From Rotaria macrura (taxonomy: Eukaryota > Rotifera > Eurotatoria > Philodinida > Philodinidae): a stretch of DNA of 64,000 nucleotides. The position numbers were made by a program, and so were the translations under genes. The notes under the pieces were generated by a model, which did not search any database, was not told where the DNA came from, and saw nothing but the letters and a program-made list of their open reading frames with translations. Shown here piece by piece: positions 1 to 10,439 of the stretch. Positions within the stretch are counted from its first letter, which is position 1; each line of letters opens with the position of its first letter. The stretch spans positions 62,001 through 126,000 of the forward strand of contig OENT01000339.1 of the NCBI GenBank assembly GCA_900239685.1, in the 5' to 3' direction.

Positions 1-39
1 CATTGTGAATCGTTGTATTATTTTTACCTATTCATTTAG

Positions 40-520
40 ATCATATTTTGCCGATGAAATATCAAGTAGTAAAATGATTCGATTTATATATCAAGGTCGA
101 GTTTTACAGGATCAAGAAACTCTTCGTTCATGCAATATTCGTGATCAAACAACAATACATTGTCAAATAAGTACACGACGACATGAATCTACAAATCAAA
201 GAAATAATGGAACTTCATCGGGAACACATATTAATAGAAATGGATTTGATACATCAGTATTGATTGACTCATCTCCTGTTAATATTTCATCATATTTTGT
301 TCTTTTATTAACATTTATTCTCGGATTCGCATGGTATTTACGTATAAAATATCGTGTTCTATTTTCTCCTATATCAACCGTCATTCTTGTATTAATAACA
401 ATGATATTTTTAATATTTACATGTGGATCTTTCTTAGCAACACGACGACAATTGTTCAATATCAGACAAACAACAACAACGATCGCTATAACACCAATAC
501 AACATGTTCATCTTAATTAA
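40..520 (+). CDS. TMUB-like ubiquitin-domain membrane protein, C-terminal part
   Basis: Last exon of a gene whose 5' part lies outside the window. A splice acceptor (TAG at 37-39) opens an exon that runs to the TAA at 518-520. It encodes the end of a ubiquitin-like fold (MIRFIYQGRVLQD, then a CNIRDQTTIHCQIS strand), a polar Asn/Thr linker and two closely spaced hydrophobic segments near the C-terminus (VLLLTFILGFAWYL and VILVLITMIFLIFTCG). This order matches the TMUB1/TMUB2 family, whose members are ER or endosomal membrane proteins involved in ER-associated degradation and receptor recycling. The upstream codons 5-39 read open but look like intron. The N-terminal membrane segment expected in TMUB proteins is not visible because the window starts too late. 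The choice between TMUB1 and TMUB2 cannot be made here. Confidence 0.72.
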
Positions 521-1236
521 ATATTTTATTCTCTTCTTTCATGCTTCCTGTCTACAAATATATATATATATATATAAACATATATAACGTATATTTTATT
601 TTTTTTAATCTTGTTTCTATGTACGTATTCTCAAAGAGTTTCGAGTAGTAGAACTTGTCGTATAATTTTACTTTTTGTTTCCGAATCATTTAAATATATA
701 ATGATTTGCGAATCACGCATTACTTCTTAGAATTTCCTTGAAAAATTTTCATCATATGAATTGAATCCTATAAATTAGTTCTTTCTTCATGTGTGTAACT
801 TCATACTAATCGTATGCGTCACATTGATCCTATACTGTTCACTTAGTTCAAAAGAGCAATGATTATTTTAAATAGGAATTTTTCGATAAAACGAGCACGT
901 AGTGTTGATCTACTTGTCCAAAAATATTTCTTTCAAAAAGAGTCAATTTGTAAATTTTCACGAGTTTTTGTTCAAATAATAACTGAGATTTTTTCAACAA
1001 TCCTATTTGTTTTCGTCTAATAGTATCCACAATTATTTCTTCCTATACAAGAGATAACTATCATCTAAATATTTCTTGGTCACGAACATTGAACGATCAG
1101 AATCTTTTATTCGAAATAAAAAAAAGACAGTCGACGCACAATCAAATTGTTCATAACAAACTTTGATGAAGATTTTATACTAATAATGAAATAGCTTTAA
1201 TAAAAATTATCTACGATGAATTTGTTTGTAACCTAG
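521..1236. other. Intergenic stretch, nothing recognised
   Basis: About 0.7 kb of AT-rich sequence between the TMUB-like gene and the HAUS7-like gene, both on the plus strand. It includes a short (TA)n run at about 558-578. I see no coding exon or RNA gene; it should hold the 3' UTR of the first gene and the promoter of the next. Confidence 0.5.
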
Positions 1237-4200
1237 ATGAATTACTATTCACATACAGATCCATGTACTGAACTTCGAAATATTCTACATCGTTCACTTG
1301 CTTCACTTGGTTGTCCTCATGTGCCAAGTTTACCAACATCAACATTTCTAATGACAACGAATACAAATCTAAAAGTTGTCATATGGCTACTCAACGAACT
1401 TGATTCTGATCTTGCACAACGTCTACATATAACACGTTCATCGAATTCAATCGCCTTCGTCAAAGATTTTTTTCTTGAAACAGCTATGTTACCACGTGCA
1501 TTTATATTACGTCTTGATGATATATTTAATTCATCGTCAATTGCTGATCTTCATCAATTATCAAATATTTTATCAAGTCATATACATAAACCAATCATTG
1601 GTCATAATGTTCAATTAGGTCTCATTGAATATTTAAGTGAATTACTCGTATGCTTACGTAATCCACCAATGACAGTACATCATGATATGTGGAGTAATCG
1701 TAATGTACTGAATATGTTTGAACAATTGCCTATGGATGAAACAAATCTTGCTATTGATTCACGTATACTTGAATATGCCGATAATGAACAACAAAATACC
1801 GGTGATGATGAACAAACAAGTGCAGATCTAAAAGATGTATTTGGACAAGTTCGAAATGAACTTCTAGCACAGAAAACGAATGATATGAATGAAACAGAAT
1901 TCGAAACAATATTTACCAACGAACAAATTATTGACATTGACAAACAACTTCAGAATGCATTAGTAGATACACATCAATTTTTCAAACGTCTTGAAACTGG
2001 TTCGTTGCTTTGCTTTTGTTATTTGTAAAGGAACATACGTGATCATATCGAAGACAATAGTCGTAGATCTTCTATGCAATATTGATTCATCAAAAGAACT
2101 ATCGCAGTCAAATAATCGATCAGTTTTCGTTTTTTGAGAAAATTATATAGAAAAACTTCAGCCAATAAGTCACATCTTCAAATATCGATGAATCAGAAGG
2201 TGAACAGATGCATTATCACTCATGTTTTTCTTCTTTGTTTTTGTGTAAAAGGGGAAGTACACGTATGAAACTACTACACCTAAACTTATAATACGAAAGA
2301 AAATACCCCCCCCCCTCCTCCCCTACAGTAAAAGACACCGGGTCTTCTATTATGTTCCAACGTAAAAATTTTCCAAGGGGGTCTTCTATTAAGACCCAAA
2401 TTTTTTCCCAATATTTAATTAAAAAGGTTTTCCAGAAAAGTAAGACGATTTTCAGGGTTTTAAGGGTGTCATTATCATTATGAACACATTCTCTTAATAT
2501 TCACAAACTGAAAACCCTAAGAATCAAGCATATTTTGATGGAAAAACACTAATTAAAGTCCTTAATCAGCAAAAAATTAATTAATTAAAGGGGGTCTTCT
2601 ATGACGTCGGACGAAATTTTTCTCCAGAGGGGTCTTCTATTATAGGGCGAGGGGTTTAGTTTTGTGTCGATGTGTTAATATGAAGAAATCCGTTCTTCAT
2701 ATTTTTACTTTGAATGCGAAATAGTTCTATTAAAACTTCATCATATCTGTGAAAGTTGATTCAAATGTATGTAAATAATATTTCACGAGTTTTTTCAGTC
2801 AAAATTGAAAGATTCTGTCGTTAATTTAGAATTACAACGAACCAATAGTCTATCTTAGTTAGTAAATCGTAGATGTCGAGTCATGTCAAATCTTCATAGT
2901 GTGATCAGTAATTATATTTGTCACTGCTAATAAACAGATTGAGCATCTTCCTTTCCCAATATCCAACGTGATTTTAACAAGAAAACTTGCACAATGCAAA
3001 TCGATTATGTTCACCAATATCTTGTCAATATAAAAGAGAGAAAGATTTGAAAGGAAGTATTTAAGAATATTAATTTTTATACTCAAGTATGAGCACGAGT
3101 ACAAATATGCTTGTTGAAAAGTAAAATACATTTTATGTGAATACTCACCATTACCCTTGTACTGAAAACAAATCAATTGTAAATCTCGATAGAGTTCATT
3201 GGATTTACATCGATCTGCACATATTCTCATCGCATACGTATATCAATATTGAAAGATAGTTCTATGCTAGAAAATTAAGGGCAGAGCAAATCATTCTCTA
3301 GATGATTGATGTAATGATGTCCATATGATGAAAAAACGTTAACGATTAGCTTCAGAATTTTTGAGAATGCTTTCATGCATACAGATTCTATATTCTTTTC
3401 CCTCGGACTCGGATTTATGAACAGAAAATATGTAACACACAAATATCCAAGTCAATCGATTCAAATAGCGCACAAAATCTTCTGGGATGTCATATTCCGG
3501 AAATGCTCTCGGATGTAATGGTTGAATTCTATTTGCTTAGTTGAAGTAGGTCACATTTCTACTTTAAATTCAATCGGATTCCGATAGTAGGATCTGATGT
3601 AAATCCGACAATTGGTATTCGAATGTTATTCCTTGGTCAGGATTGCGGTAGGATCCCAGGTCGATCATTCCGGATGTTCGTAACGACGTCGGAAACAGCG
3701 AAAAACGGCGCTATTGCGCGCCGTAATCCGTCAGCACGTTTTATGATCCGCCGTTTAGTGCAGTAAACGATCATCGTTTTGACAACAAACGGTCATCGTT
3801 TTTCGCCGTATGTTAGCCGTAAAACGGTATTCCGAAANTTTCGGAATACCGTTTTACGGCTAACATACGGCGAAAAACGATGACCGTTTGTTGTCAAAAC
3901 GATGATCGTTTACTGCACTAAACGGCGGATCATAAAACGTGCTGACGGATTACGGCGCGTAATAGCACCGTTTTACACCGTGTTTCACCGTTTTATAGCG
4001 TTTACGGTAGTTTACGACGCCGTTTTCTTTGACCTGGGATACCGTCAATATTATAGTAATTCCCGTACGATTCAATTAGAGTTCAGTCGAATCCAATGAG
4101 ATTCCATTTTTGAAAGTATTTTCTGTATATCATGCTACGTAATTATTTTACACTGGAACAAGGAACAGATGAAAAAAAAATCAAACATTTTATCTGCCAG

Positions 4201-4621
4201 ATTTCAGAAAGGAAAGGAGAAATTTACTCAGTGACCATTCAGAAGATGTTAAATATGATATTGTTTATTTTTTCTGTCTTTTATCAATCTATTTGAATCA
4301 ATGTTTATCGTTCTAATATCAACATATTTAGGGCAACCAAATTTAACCACATCCATTGATCAACAATTAACATGTCTATTATCGTGTGAAACACTACAAA
4401 AATTAAATTCTATTACTCATTTAAATGAAGTATATGATCAAGTTCGTTGTAACGATCAAATTTTTACAGATAAAATTCATTATTTATTAAATGATATTGA
4501 TAAAGAAAATGAAAATAATACAAAACAATCAAATATTTCTCTTACACTTCAATCTCAAGTCATGTTAGCACGTAATCTTGCTCATACATTAAATAATAAT
4601 GATCAGATGAAAAAGAAATGA
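1237..4621 (+). CDS. Candidate augmin subunit HAUS7-like protein
   Basis: Two exons, 1237-1999 and 4332-4621, joined in phase 1 (ACT G | GG CAA), give about 350 residues; the human HAUS7 protein is of similar size. The donor is a weak GTTCGT; the acceptor is ATATTTAG. The ATG at 1237 directly follows a TAG and may itself start an exon. The protein is largely helical and acidic, without membrane segments. Its beginning (LASLGCPHVPSL, then VVIWLLNELDSDLAQRL) resembles the N-terminal region of HAUS7, where a conserved NCPFLEGL-type motif precedes an EILEWM-type helix. HAUS7 belongs to the eight-subunit augmin complex that nucleates branched spindle microtubules. The match is short and by memory, so another coiled-coil protein is possible. 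The 2.3 kb intron is far longer than most here and holds two repeat insertions. Confidence 0.45.
2288..2660. repeat. Repeat with duplicated GGGTCTTCTAT modules
   Basis: Inside the HAUS7-like intron. A unit of roughly 55 bp, GGGTCTTCTAT, then CG-AAA-TTTTT-CCA, then GGGGTCTTCTATTA, occurs at about 2340-2398 and again, diverged, at about 2586-2645. Both are in the same orientation and flank about 190 bp of AT-rich core. A C-rich run lies at the left edge. The same TAGAAGACCCC word recurs in the element at 57528-58836. It looks like a non-autonomous mobile element; no open frame is present. Confidence 0.5.
3653..4040. repeat. Foldback element with long perfect palindrome
   Basis: Lies in the HAUS7-like intron. 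The terminal inverted repeat is ATCCCAGGTC at 3653-3662 and GACCTGGGAT at 4031-4040. Between them, 3717-3837 and 3839-3959 are exact reverse complements (121 bp arms) centred on the single N at 3838; beyond that the arms continue imperfectly. The DNA is CG-rich against an AT-rich background, with recurring CCGTTTTAC and AACGGCG words. The short open frame at 3902-4099 is a by-product of this palindrome. It could be a true foldback transposon or an assembly artefact at the N. Confidence 0.7.
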
Positions 4622-4741
4622 AACTTTATATTTTGTTAAGTACACATTTGTCAGAAAGAAAAAAAAAGAAAGAAATGCATCGAACCACGAATTATTTTCA
4701 AATAAAATTCAACTGAATATTTTGATTTGTTTGTTTCTCTT

Positions 4742-7074
4742 TTACGGTCGATATGAACAGCAATAAGATAATTTTGTTCTCTGTGTTTCCTTATCTTCTA
4801 GATTGATAGTATCGGGTTTCTCTTGCGAACCTTTACCTGAGCATGATCTTGGTATACTTGGACGCTGTTCTATACGTTCGATAACTGCATCAATTAATAA
4901 TTTTATTGATTCAGTTATATTTATATTTTTTAATGCACTTGTTTCAATATAAGTGATGTGATAATCTTTAGCAAAGTTTTCTGCTTGTTTTTTTGTAATA
5001 ATACGTTGATCGACAAGATCACATTTATTTCCGATAAGTATCATATCGATAGCTTCTGAATAAGCATTCGTTTGAATTTCAGTTATCCAATTACGTACAT
5101 TCGTAAATGATTTTTCATCTGTTAAATCAAATACTAGTAAAAAGCCAATAGCATCACGGAAAAACGATAACGTAAGACTACGAAATCGTTCTTGACCAGC
5201 AGTATCCCTAGATTGAAAGAAAAGTATATAATACTATTCTTGTATCTAATAATCGATTTGACGAACAGTCGATAGAAGTATGTTTTCGTTTCTATTTGTT
5301 GAACGAAGAGAAAATGTTGTCAAAATTGACTGATATTTAATTTCAATCAATCAGAAGAACAATGCCTAGAAAATCAAAGTACTTGATTCTCAATAGTATC
5401 GAAAAATAAAAGTGTGGTAAACTTTAATCGAATACGTCTATGTGACTAATGCACTCGATATAGATTCATTGAGAAAAATCTTCAAAACTTAACTTTTGAG
5501 AATCGGAATCGATTGATCGAACATTATTAAAATTATCAATGACACAGATTGATATTCTCATGACAATTTTCATATTGTGAAAATTTTTATCGAATAATAA
5601 ATCCTTTTATAGATTGTAGTCAGTTTTTCTAAACTCTTCAACGTCTTATTGTAAGATGTACTTTCACAAACCCCTCAAGGATTTATGACAACGCAACATA
5701 TAATAAACATTTGTTAAGAGTTTATGAGGCGAACAAAAAATCAATGAATGATTCAAGAACTAAGTATAAACCCTCAACGGATTTATGAATATACAGTTAA
5801 AGGTTTACGGTCGACAATAATCCGTTTTGAAGGATATTTTTTTTTAACCCTTCGAATCTTTTATGACAGTTCGGAACAAGCACTTTGAAAATATGAGATG
5901 ATTTTTTTTTCTAAGTTCTCCCGCTCCAGAAACTAAAACATCCGATTGAATCTGAATCATGTATCAAAGCGACAGATTGTAGCTTTAAACATGTTTCAAA
6001 GTTGTTTCCATATTCAGTGGATAAGGTAGTATACACGTTAGTCTATAATTTCTCGAATTCACTTCCTTGACATCATGAAATATCTGATAAGATAATGTAT
6101 ACTATTTCTTTTGCATGTATTTAGCACTGATTGATCGTTCAAGTTAATAAAAAAAAGTGTTTTTATCTTATTTCAATACAGTAATAGTTGGGGAAATATT
6201 AACAAATTCTTAAATAGTACATGTCTTGTTTTTGTTTGTATACCTTAGAAATAATGAGTAGTAAGATATAGTTGAATAAGAAAATTAGATGTACGTAATC
6301 CGAAACGTCGTTTTTTTAATAGGTGTAGAAGTGTCTATTCATTCTGATGAGATATACTATGTTTAAGAATGTTAGTGGTTCTTAATCTTGTTATTTCTTT
6401 TTCAGTTAAAAAAATATAATTATTTTTGAAAATAAATATCAAAATTTGTTTATCGTTTTGACCTTCGACGATGAACTTTTGCCTGCTGTTCAATAGATTA
6501 AAAGACTTTTTTGTAATGCTCATGAGATAGAAAAACGAGCGAGTAATTTAAGAGCCATGAGTCATTAAAGAATGTGCGTATTTCTTTGTTCCATTTAATC
6601 TGTTGACAAACGTATATTTATCTTCTAGTACATGGAAAGGTGCAACAAGAGAAATGATTTTCTTAAAAAATGATAGAAATATTTACTTATGATTTCAATA
6701 TCTTATAAACATGCTGCGAACTGTTAGACCAATCGAATGAGTCTGTTGTTTTTCGTGTTAGTTAAAAGAGATTTGTTTTTTTTTTTCTCGAAATATTTAC
6801 CATAGCTGTAAATGCATATTGTAGGACTTATGCGTTCGACCTGATTCATAATTGAGAGTTTTATTTCGAATATCAATGCCAACAGTTGGTGCAAGTTTTT
6901 CATTGAACTGTCCATCAACATATTGATTGAGTAAAGATGTCTGTCAATGAAAATAACAGTTTGCACATTAGAAACTAAACAGTAAAAGTTGAAGAAACAA
7001 AAGTCTAATATCATTACTTTTCCTACACCTGAATCTCCAATAGCTAGAAATTTCAAGTCCAGATCATTATCCAT
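4742..7074 (-). CDS. RAB27: RAB27 small GTPase
   Basis: Three exons on the minus strand (7074-7018, 6940-6801, 5207-4742) encode about 220 residues, the usual RAB27 length. All nucleotide-binding motifs are present: GDSGVGKT (split by intron 1 after the Lys), TVGID in switch I, WDTAGQERFRSL (split by intron 2 inside the Trp codon), GNKCDL and ETSALK. The FFRDAIGFLLVFDLT, SFTNVRNWI and HLQLWDTAGQ stretches are characteristic of RAB27, which loads effectors such as Slp/Slac2 and drives tethering and exocytosis of lysosome-related organelles and secretory granules. The C-terminus ends in SYCCSYRP, so the two prenylatable cysteines are four residues from the end rather than in the usual terminal CGC. 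Intron 2 is about 1.6 kb. The gene ends tail-to-tail with the HAUS7-like gene. Confidence 0.92.
5660..5875. repeat. Degenerate direct repeats in RAB27 intron
   Basis: Within RAB27 intron 2 a motif like AACCCYTCAANGGATTTATGA appears at about 5668, 5769 and 5845, about 75-100 bp apart. The second copy also pairs with a nearby AATCCGTTTTGA at about 5819, which could form a hairpin. Function unknown; it may be a decayed non-autonomous element. Confidence 0.35.
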
Positions 7075-7351
7075 TACACGTGATATTTAATGTTGTCGTT
7101 CTGATAGTCTGTACGATTTCAATACCTTTTACATTTCACATGTATTGATATACAATATTACATATTTGACTCACATAGACGAGCAAGAAAGAAACGTTGA
7201 CGTCTACATTCGACAAAAAAAGCTTACATCAATTTTTCTTTTCGTCTCGCTTATTTTTTCGCCCTTCTGCTATTATTCATAGAGAGCGTTGACTTATTTA
7301 CACCTGGAAATGTTATTTTCGTCTTCAATACTTCTTTTTTTCTTTTTGTAG
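7075..7351. promoter_or_regulatory. Shared head-to-head intergenic region of RAB27 and eIF4E3
   Basis: Only 277 bp separate the start codons of RAB27 (minus) and the eIF4E3-like gene (plus), so both promoters and 5' UTRs must fit here, or the eIF4E3 start sits on a downstream exon: its ATG directly follows a TTTTTGTAG that could be a splice acceptor. No TATA box stands out. Confidence 0.5.
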
Positions 7352-9842
7352 ATGGTGGATACTACTGAAGAAGAATATCTATCAGAGAATGAACGATTAA
7401 ATATAAATAATGATGTTGAACAAGAAAATGTCAAAATTCAACAATCATTACCAATTAAATACGAAGAAAAACTAGCACCACTCGCAACTAAGTAGACGAT
7501 CATTAAGACAAGCGATAAATGTAATTTCTATGCTTTTCTATATTCAATATTTATAATCTAGATGGACGTTTTGGCTTGATTCACAAAAGAATAAGTTGTC
7601 ATCGAAACAAGATTACGAAGCTAGTCTTAAAATCATGTCATCTGTATGTAACATATTTATCATAATTTATAATACATATTGAATCAATGATCATTATTTC
7701 TTTCTATTTAGATTGAAACTGTTCAAGAATTCTGGAACGTATTTAATAACATTCCAAGTAGAAATCATGATAACATGTTAATAATGACGTTCTTTTTCTT
7801 TGTGTTTTCTTTTTTTCATAGCTCCAAGTCGATTAGCGAATCGTGTTAGTTATCATCTAATGAGACAAAATCGAAAGCCACTTTGGGAAGATAGAGAAAA
7901 TGAAAGGTATGATTGAATATATACGACTAAACAATGTTTTATTCTTATGAAATGAACAAGAAATAGAGAAAACAACTTGAAATCATTCGATTCTAATGAA
8001 CTACTTAAAATTTTGTGTGTGAATATTATTCTTAAGTTTTCAATTGATTTTCAAATAATGTTTAATAATAAGGAACAGCTCGTCTGATTTGATTTCTCAA
8101 GTATCGACTTTGATTTTAAAATTTCATTACAGTTTAGTTCTTACGAAGACTTATTGTTGAGTTTTAGGTTTTATTCGATTTTCCTAATCAATCGATCAAC
8201 GTTCATACTTGATTTCCTATAGTAAGAGATAATGAACAATCAATAGAGTTCTTGTCCTTATCTAAACTTTCTACAACTTTACTATTAAAAATCAAGTCGT
8301 CACATAATGACAGTTTTCTATTGAAATATTCCCTAGGCTGACAATGTTTTTCGAAATCATTCTAGAATTTTCCAGTATCCTTTATCACTGATCCAATGAG
8401 TATTATCTTAACCGAAAAACGCTCTGATATTTGTCATTGTTCTTATATTCTTGTTATCAGTGAGTAATAACTACGTTTGTAATATATCATTACGTAAAGA
8501 TTGAGACAGATCACTCGAAAAAAAAAGGCATACGATGAGAGAGATGATCTGTTAAAAAAGATTATAATTTCCAAAAGCAATATGACTTCAACAATGTTTC
8601 TAAAAAAAATATATTTGATACACTATCGCTGTATTGTTTTTATTTTCTTTTTATCGGAACTGATTGTCTATCATGATTGAAAATAGATATTGGAAGTATG
8701 GAAAGAAAAATTTAAATAAACTCCACATTCATATGTTGACTTTGTTCTTGGATACACTCTTACATATATCTTGGCAATCGATTAGTTGAGGTTGTGAATG
8801 ATATTCTGTCATATTATATCTGTATGCTACAGAATTACGCTCTCAACTATATCTAAACTATTCTACAATCAATTTTTTGTATAAGATTGAATCAAGAAGA
8901 ATAATTTCAAGGATATAAATATGACATTTCCTATTCGTCGACTCGATCAAGACATACAAGTATATAATACATACATACTAAATCAATAAATCGTGTTTGT
9001 TCGTCATGCTGTAAAAGTATTATGATTAAAAACCTACATAGGAAACGTTTCATATTCTTAAAAGATAATCGATCGCTCGTGTATGTTACCTAGAACTTGT
9101 GTGTGAATTAGTTTTCAAACTTATCGATATAGAGAACATCAAATATTTACTAGAATAGAGTTGAAATAATGTTCTAAGATCTGATTTGAAAAATGTTTGA
9201 CGTGAAGAAAAATAATCCGTACACATATCGTTGTTGAGATTAATTTTTTTAAATTTTATGATACGCTTAACTTTTGAAAAAACGAACAGTGATGAATGTG
9301 ATTAACTTACATTTTATGGAAGCTGTTCAGTACATTTGCCGAACGAGTTGTTTTTAAGCACTTGAAGTTTGCCAGAAAATTTCTTCTTGTAACTTATTCA
9401 TGAAACGCTTTCTATGAAATGGATTTTACTAATTAATATATGACTTCCATGTTTGCTAGTGTAGACAACAGAGAAGATATCTGTTGCTAATGTTATTTTT
9501 ATGCTTTAATCTTTTGAAAAAAATACTTATTTCTATTGTTTAAGTGGTGGCATATATACATATAGATGTGACAAAGCTCAGATCAATAGTGTTTGGCAAG
9601 AACTATGTTTAGCTGCAATTGGCGAACAATTTTCTACTATGGAAGGAGATGATATCGTTGGTATAAGTATACAATCGCGTGAAGCACAACTAAACATCAT
9701 ACAAATTTGGAATCTAAATCCAAGTGAACAAGCTCAGAAAGCCATCGATAAAAAAGTTCTTGAACTTTTTCCTAATGATATATTTCCGACGAAATTTTAC
9801 AAAGCTAATGCTTCACATCTTAATTTTGAAGCAACCAAATAA
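7352..9842 (+). CDS. EIF4E3: Class III eIF4E cap-binding protein (eIF4E3-like)
   Basis: Five exons (7352-7491, 7562-7643, 7712-7757, 7822-7906, 9545-9842) give about 216 residues; human eIF4E3 has about 224. After a 46-residue acidic N-terminal tail comes the eIF4E fold: KWTFWLD, EFWNVFNNIP, VSYHLMR, KPLWEDRENESGG, AAIGEQF and a WNLNPSE strand. The Trp of PLWED (residue 111) corresponds to the second cap-stacking Trp of eIF4E-1. At the first cap-stacking position the protein has Tyr65 (QDYEASL), the replacement that defines class III (Cys or Tyr there). Family knowledge says such proteins bind the mRNA 5' cap atypically and can compete with eIF4E-1. Intron 4 is about 1.64 kb; the others are about 55-70 bp. 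Confidence 0.9.
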
Positions 9843-10384
9843 TGATTAAATAATAATGGATTTATTTTTAATGATGATAAATATTTATTTTTATGAAAAA
9901 TATCTTTAGTTTTCTTCTTTTGATTTTCCCTATTGACTGACATAGGTCACTGTAAATTGTTTGTACACGTCTTTTTATTTGTTATAAACCATAGTGTACT
10001 GTTTTTCTAATTGATTACCTATGAAAAACAAAGAAACTACAATAAAAAAAACCTAAGTTGTCTAACATTTTATTCTTTGAAATAACCCGTTTTCAATGCA
10101 TGCTCAGCATAAAAACGAAATCCTCGATCAATACATTTGTTATCATATATCAGGCGAGAAATAACGTACTGAAAATATCTTTTCGTTGTTATATCAACTA
10201 ATGATATTGTAATGACATGACATGTAAACATAATTTCATAAATCTAAACACTAGATACAAATTTTCTTGTACAAAAATTCTAATGTGAACATGTCACATT
10301 AACTTATTAGATTTTCTTCGGTAATATATGTGACAATGAAAATAAATGTTTATGATTGCCAATCATTTTTCTATTCGTCAAAAC
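9843..10384. other. Intergenic, AT-rich
   Basis: Between the eIF4E3-like stop and the first candidate start of the SLC4A11-like gene. It should contain the eIF4E3 3' UTR (AATAAT and ATAAATATT runs near 9850-9890). No coding exon recognised. Confidence 0.45.
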
Positions 10385-10439
10385 ATGATTAGTAGAAATT
10401 TTAGTAATAATACAGATGTTTTTGAAACATCATCATCAA
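10385..10439 (+). CDS. SLC4A11: SLC4A11-like gene, candidate alternative first exon a
   Basis: ATG at 10385 opens 18 codons (MISRNFSNNTDVFETSSS) and one extra base before a strong GTAAGT donor at 10440. It joins the common exon at 13164 in frame (A | AC GAT). The exon is short and rests on frame and donor quality only. Confidence 0.5.

Noticed and set aside
196-459. Minus-strand 87-codon frame
   Set aside because: Antisense shadow of the TMUB-like exon, which has a clear family pattern on the plus strand.
3902-4099. 65-codon frame on the plus strand
   Set aside because: It lies in the right arm of the palindrome and its composition follows from the repeat.
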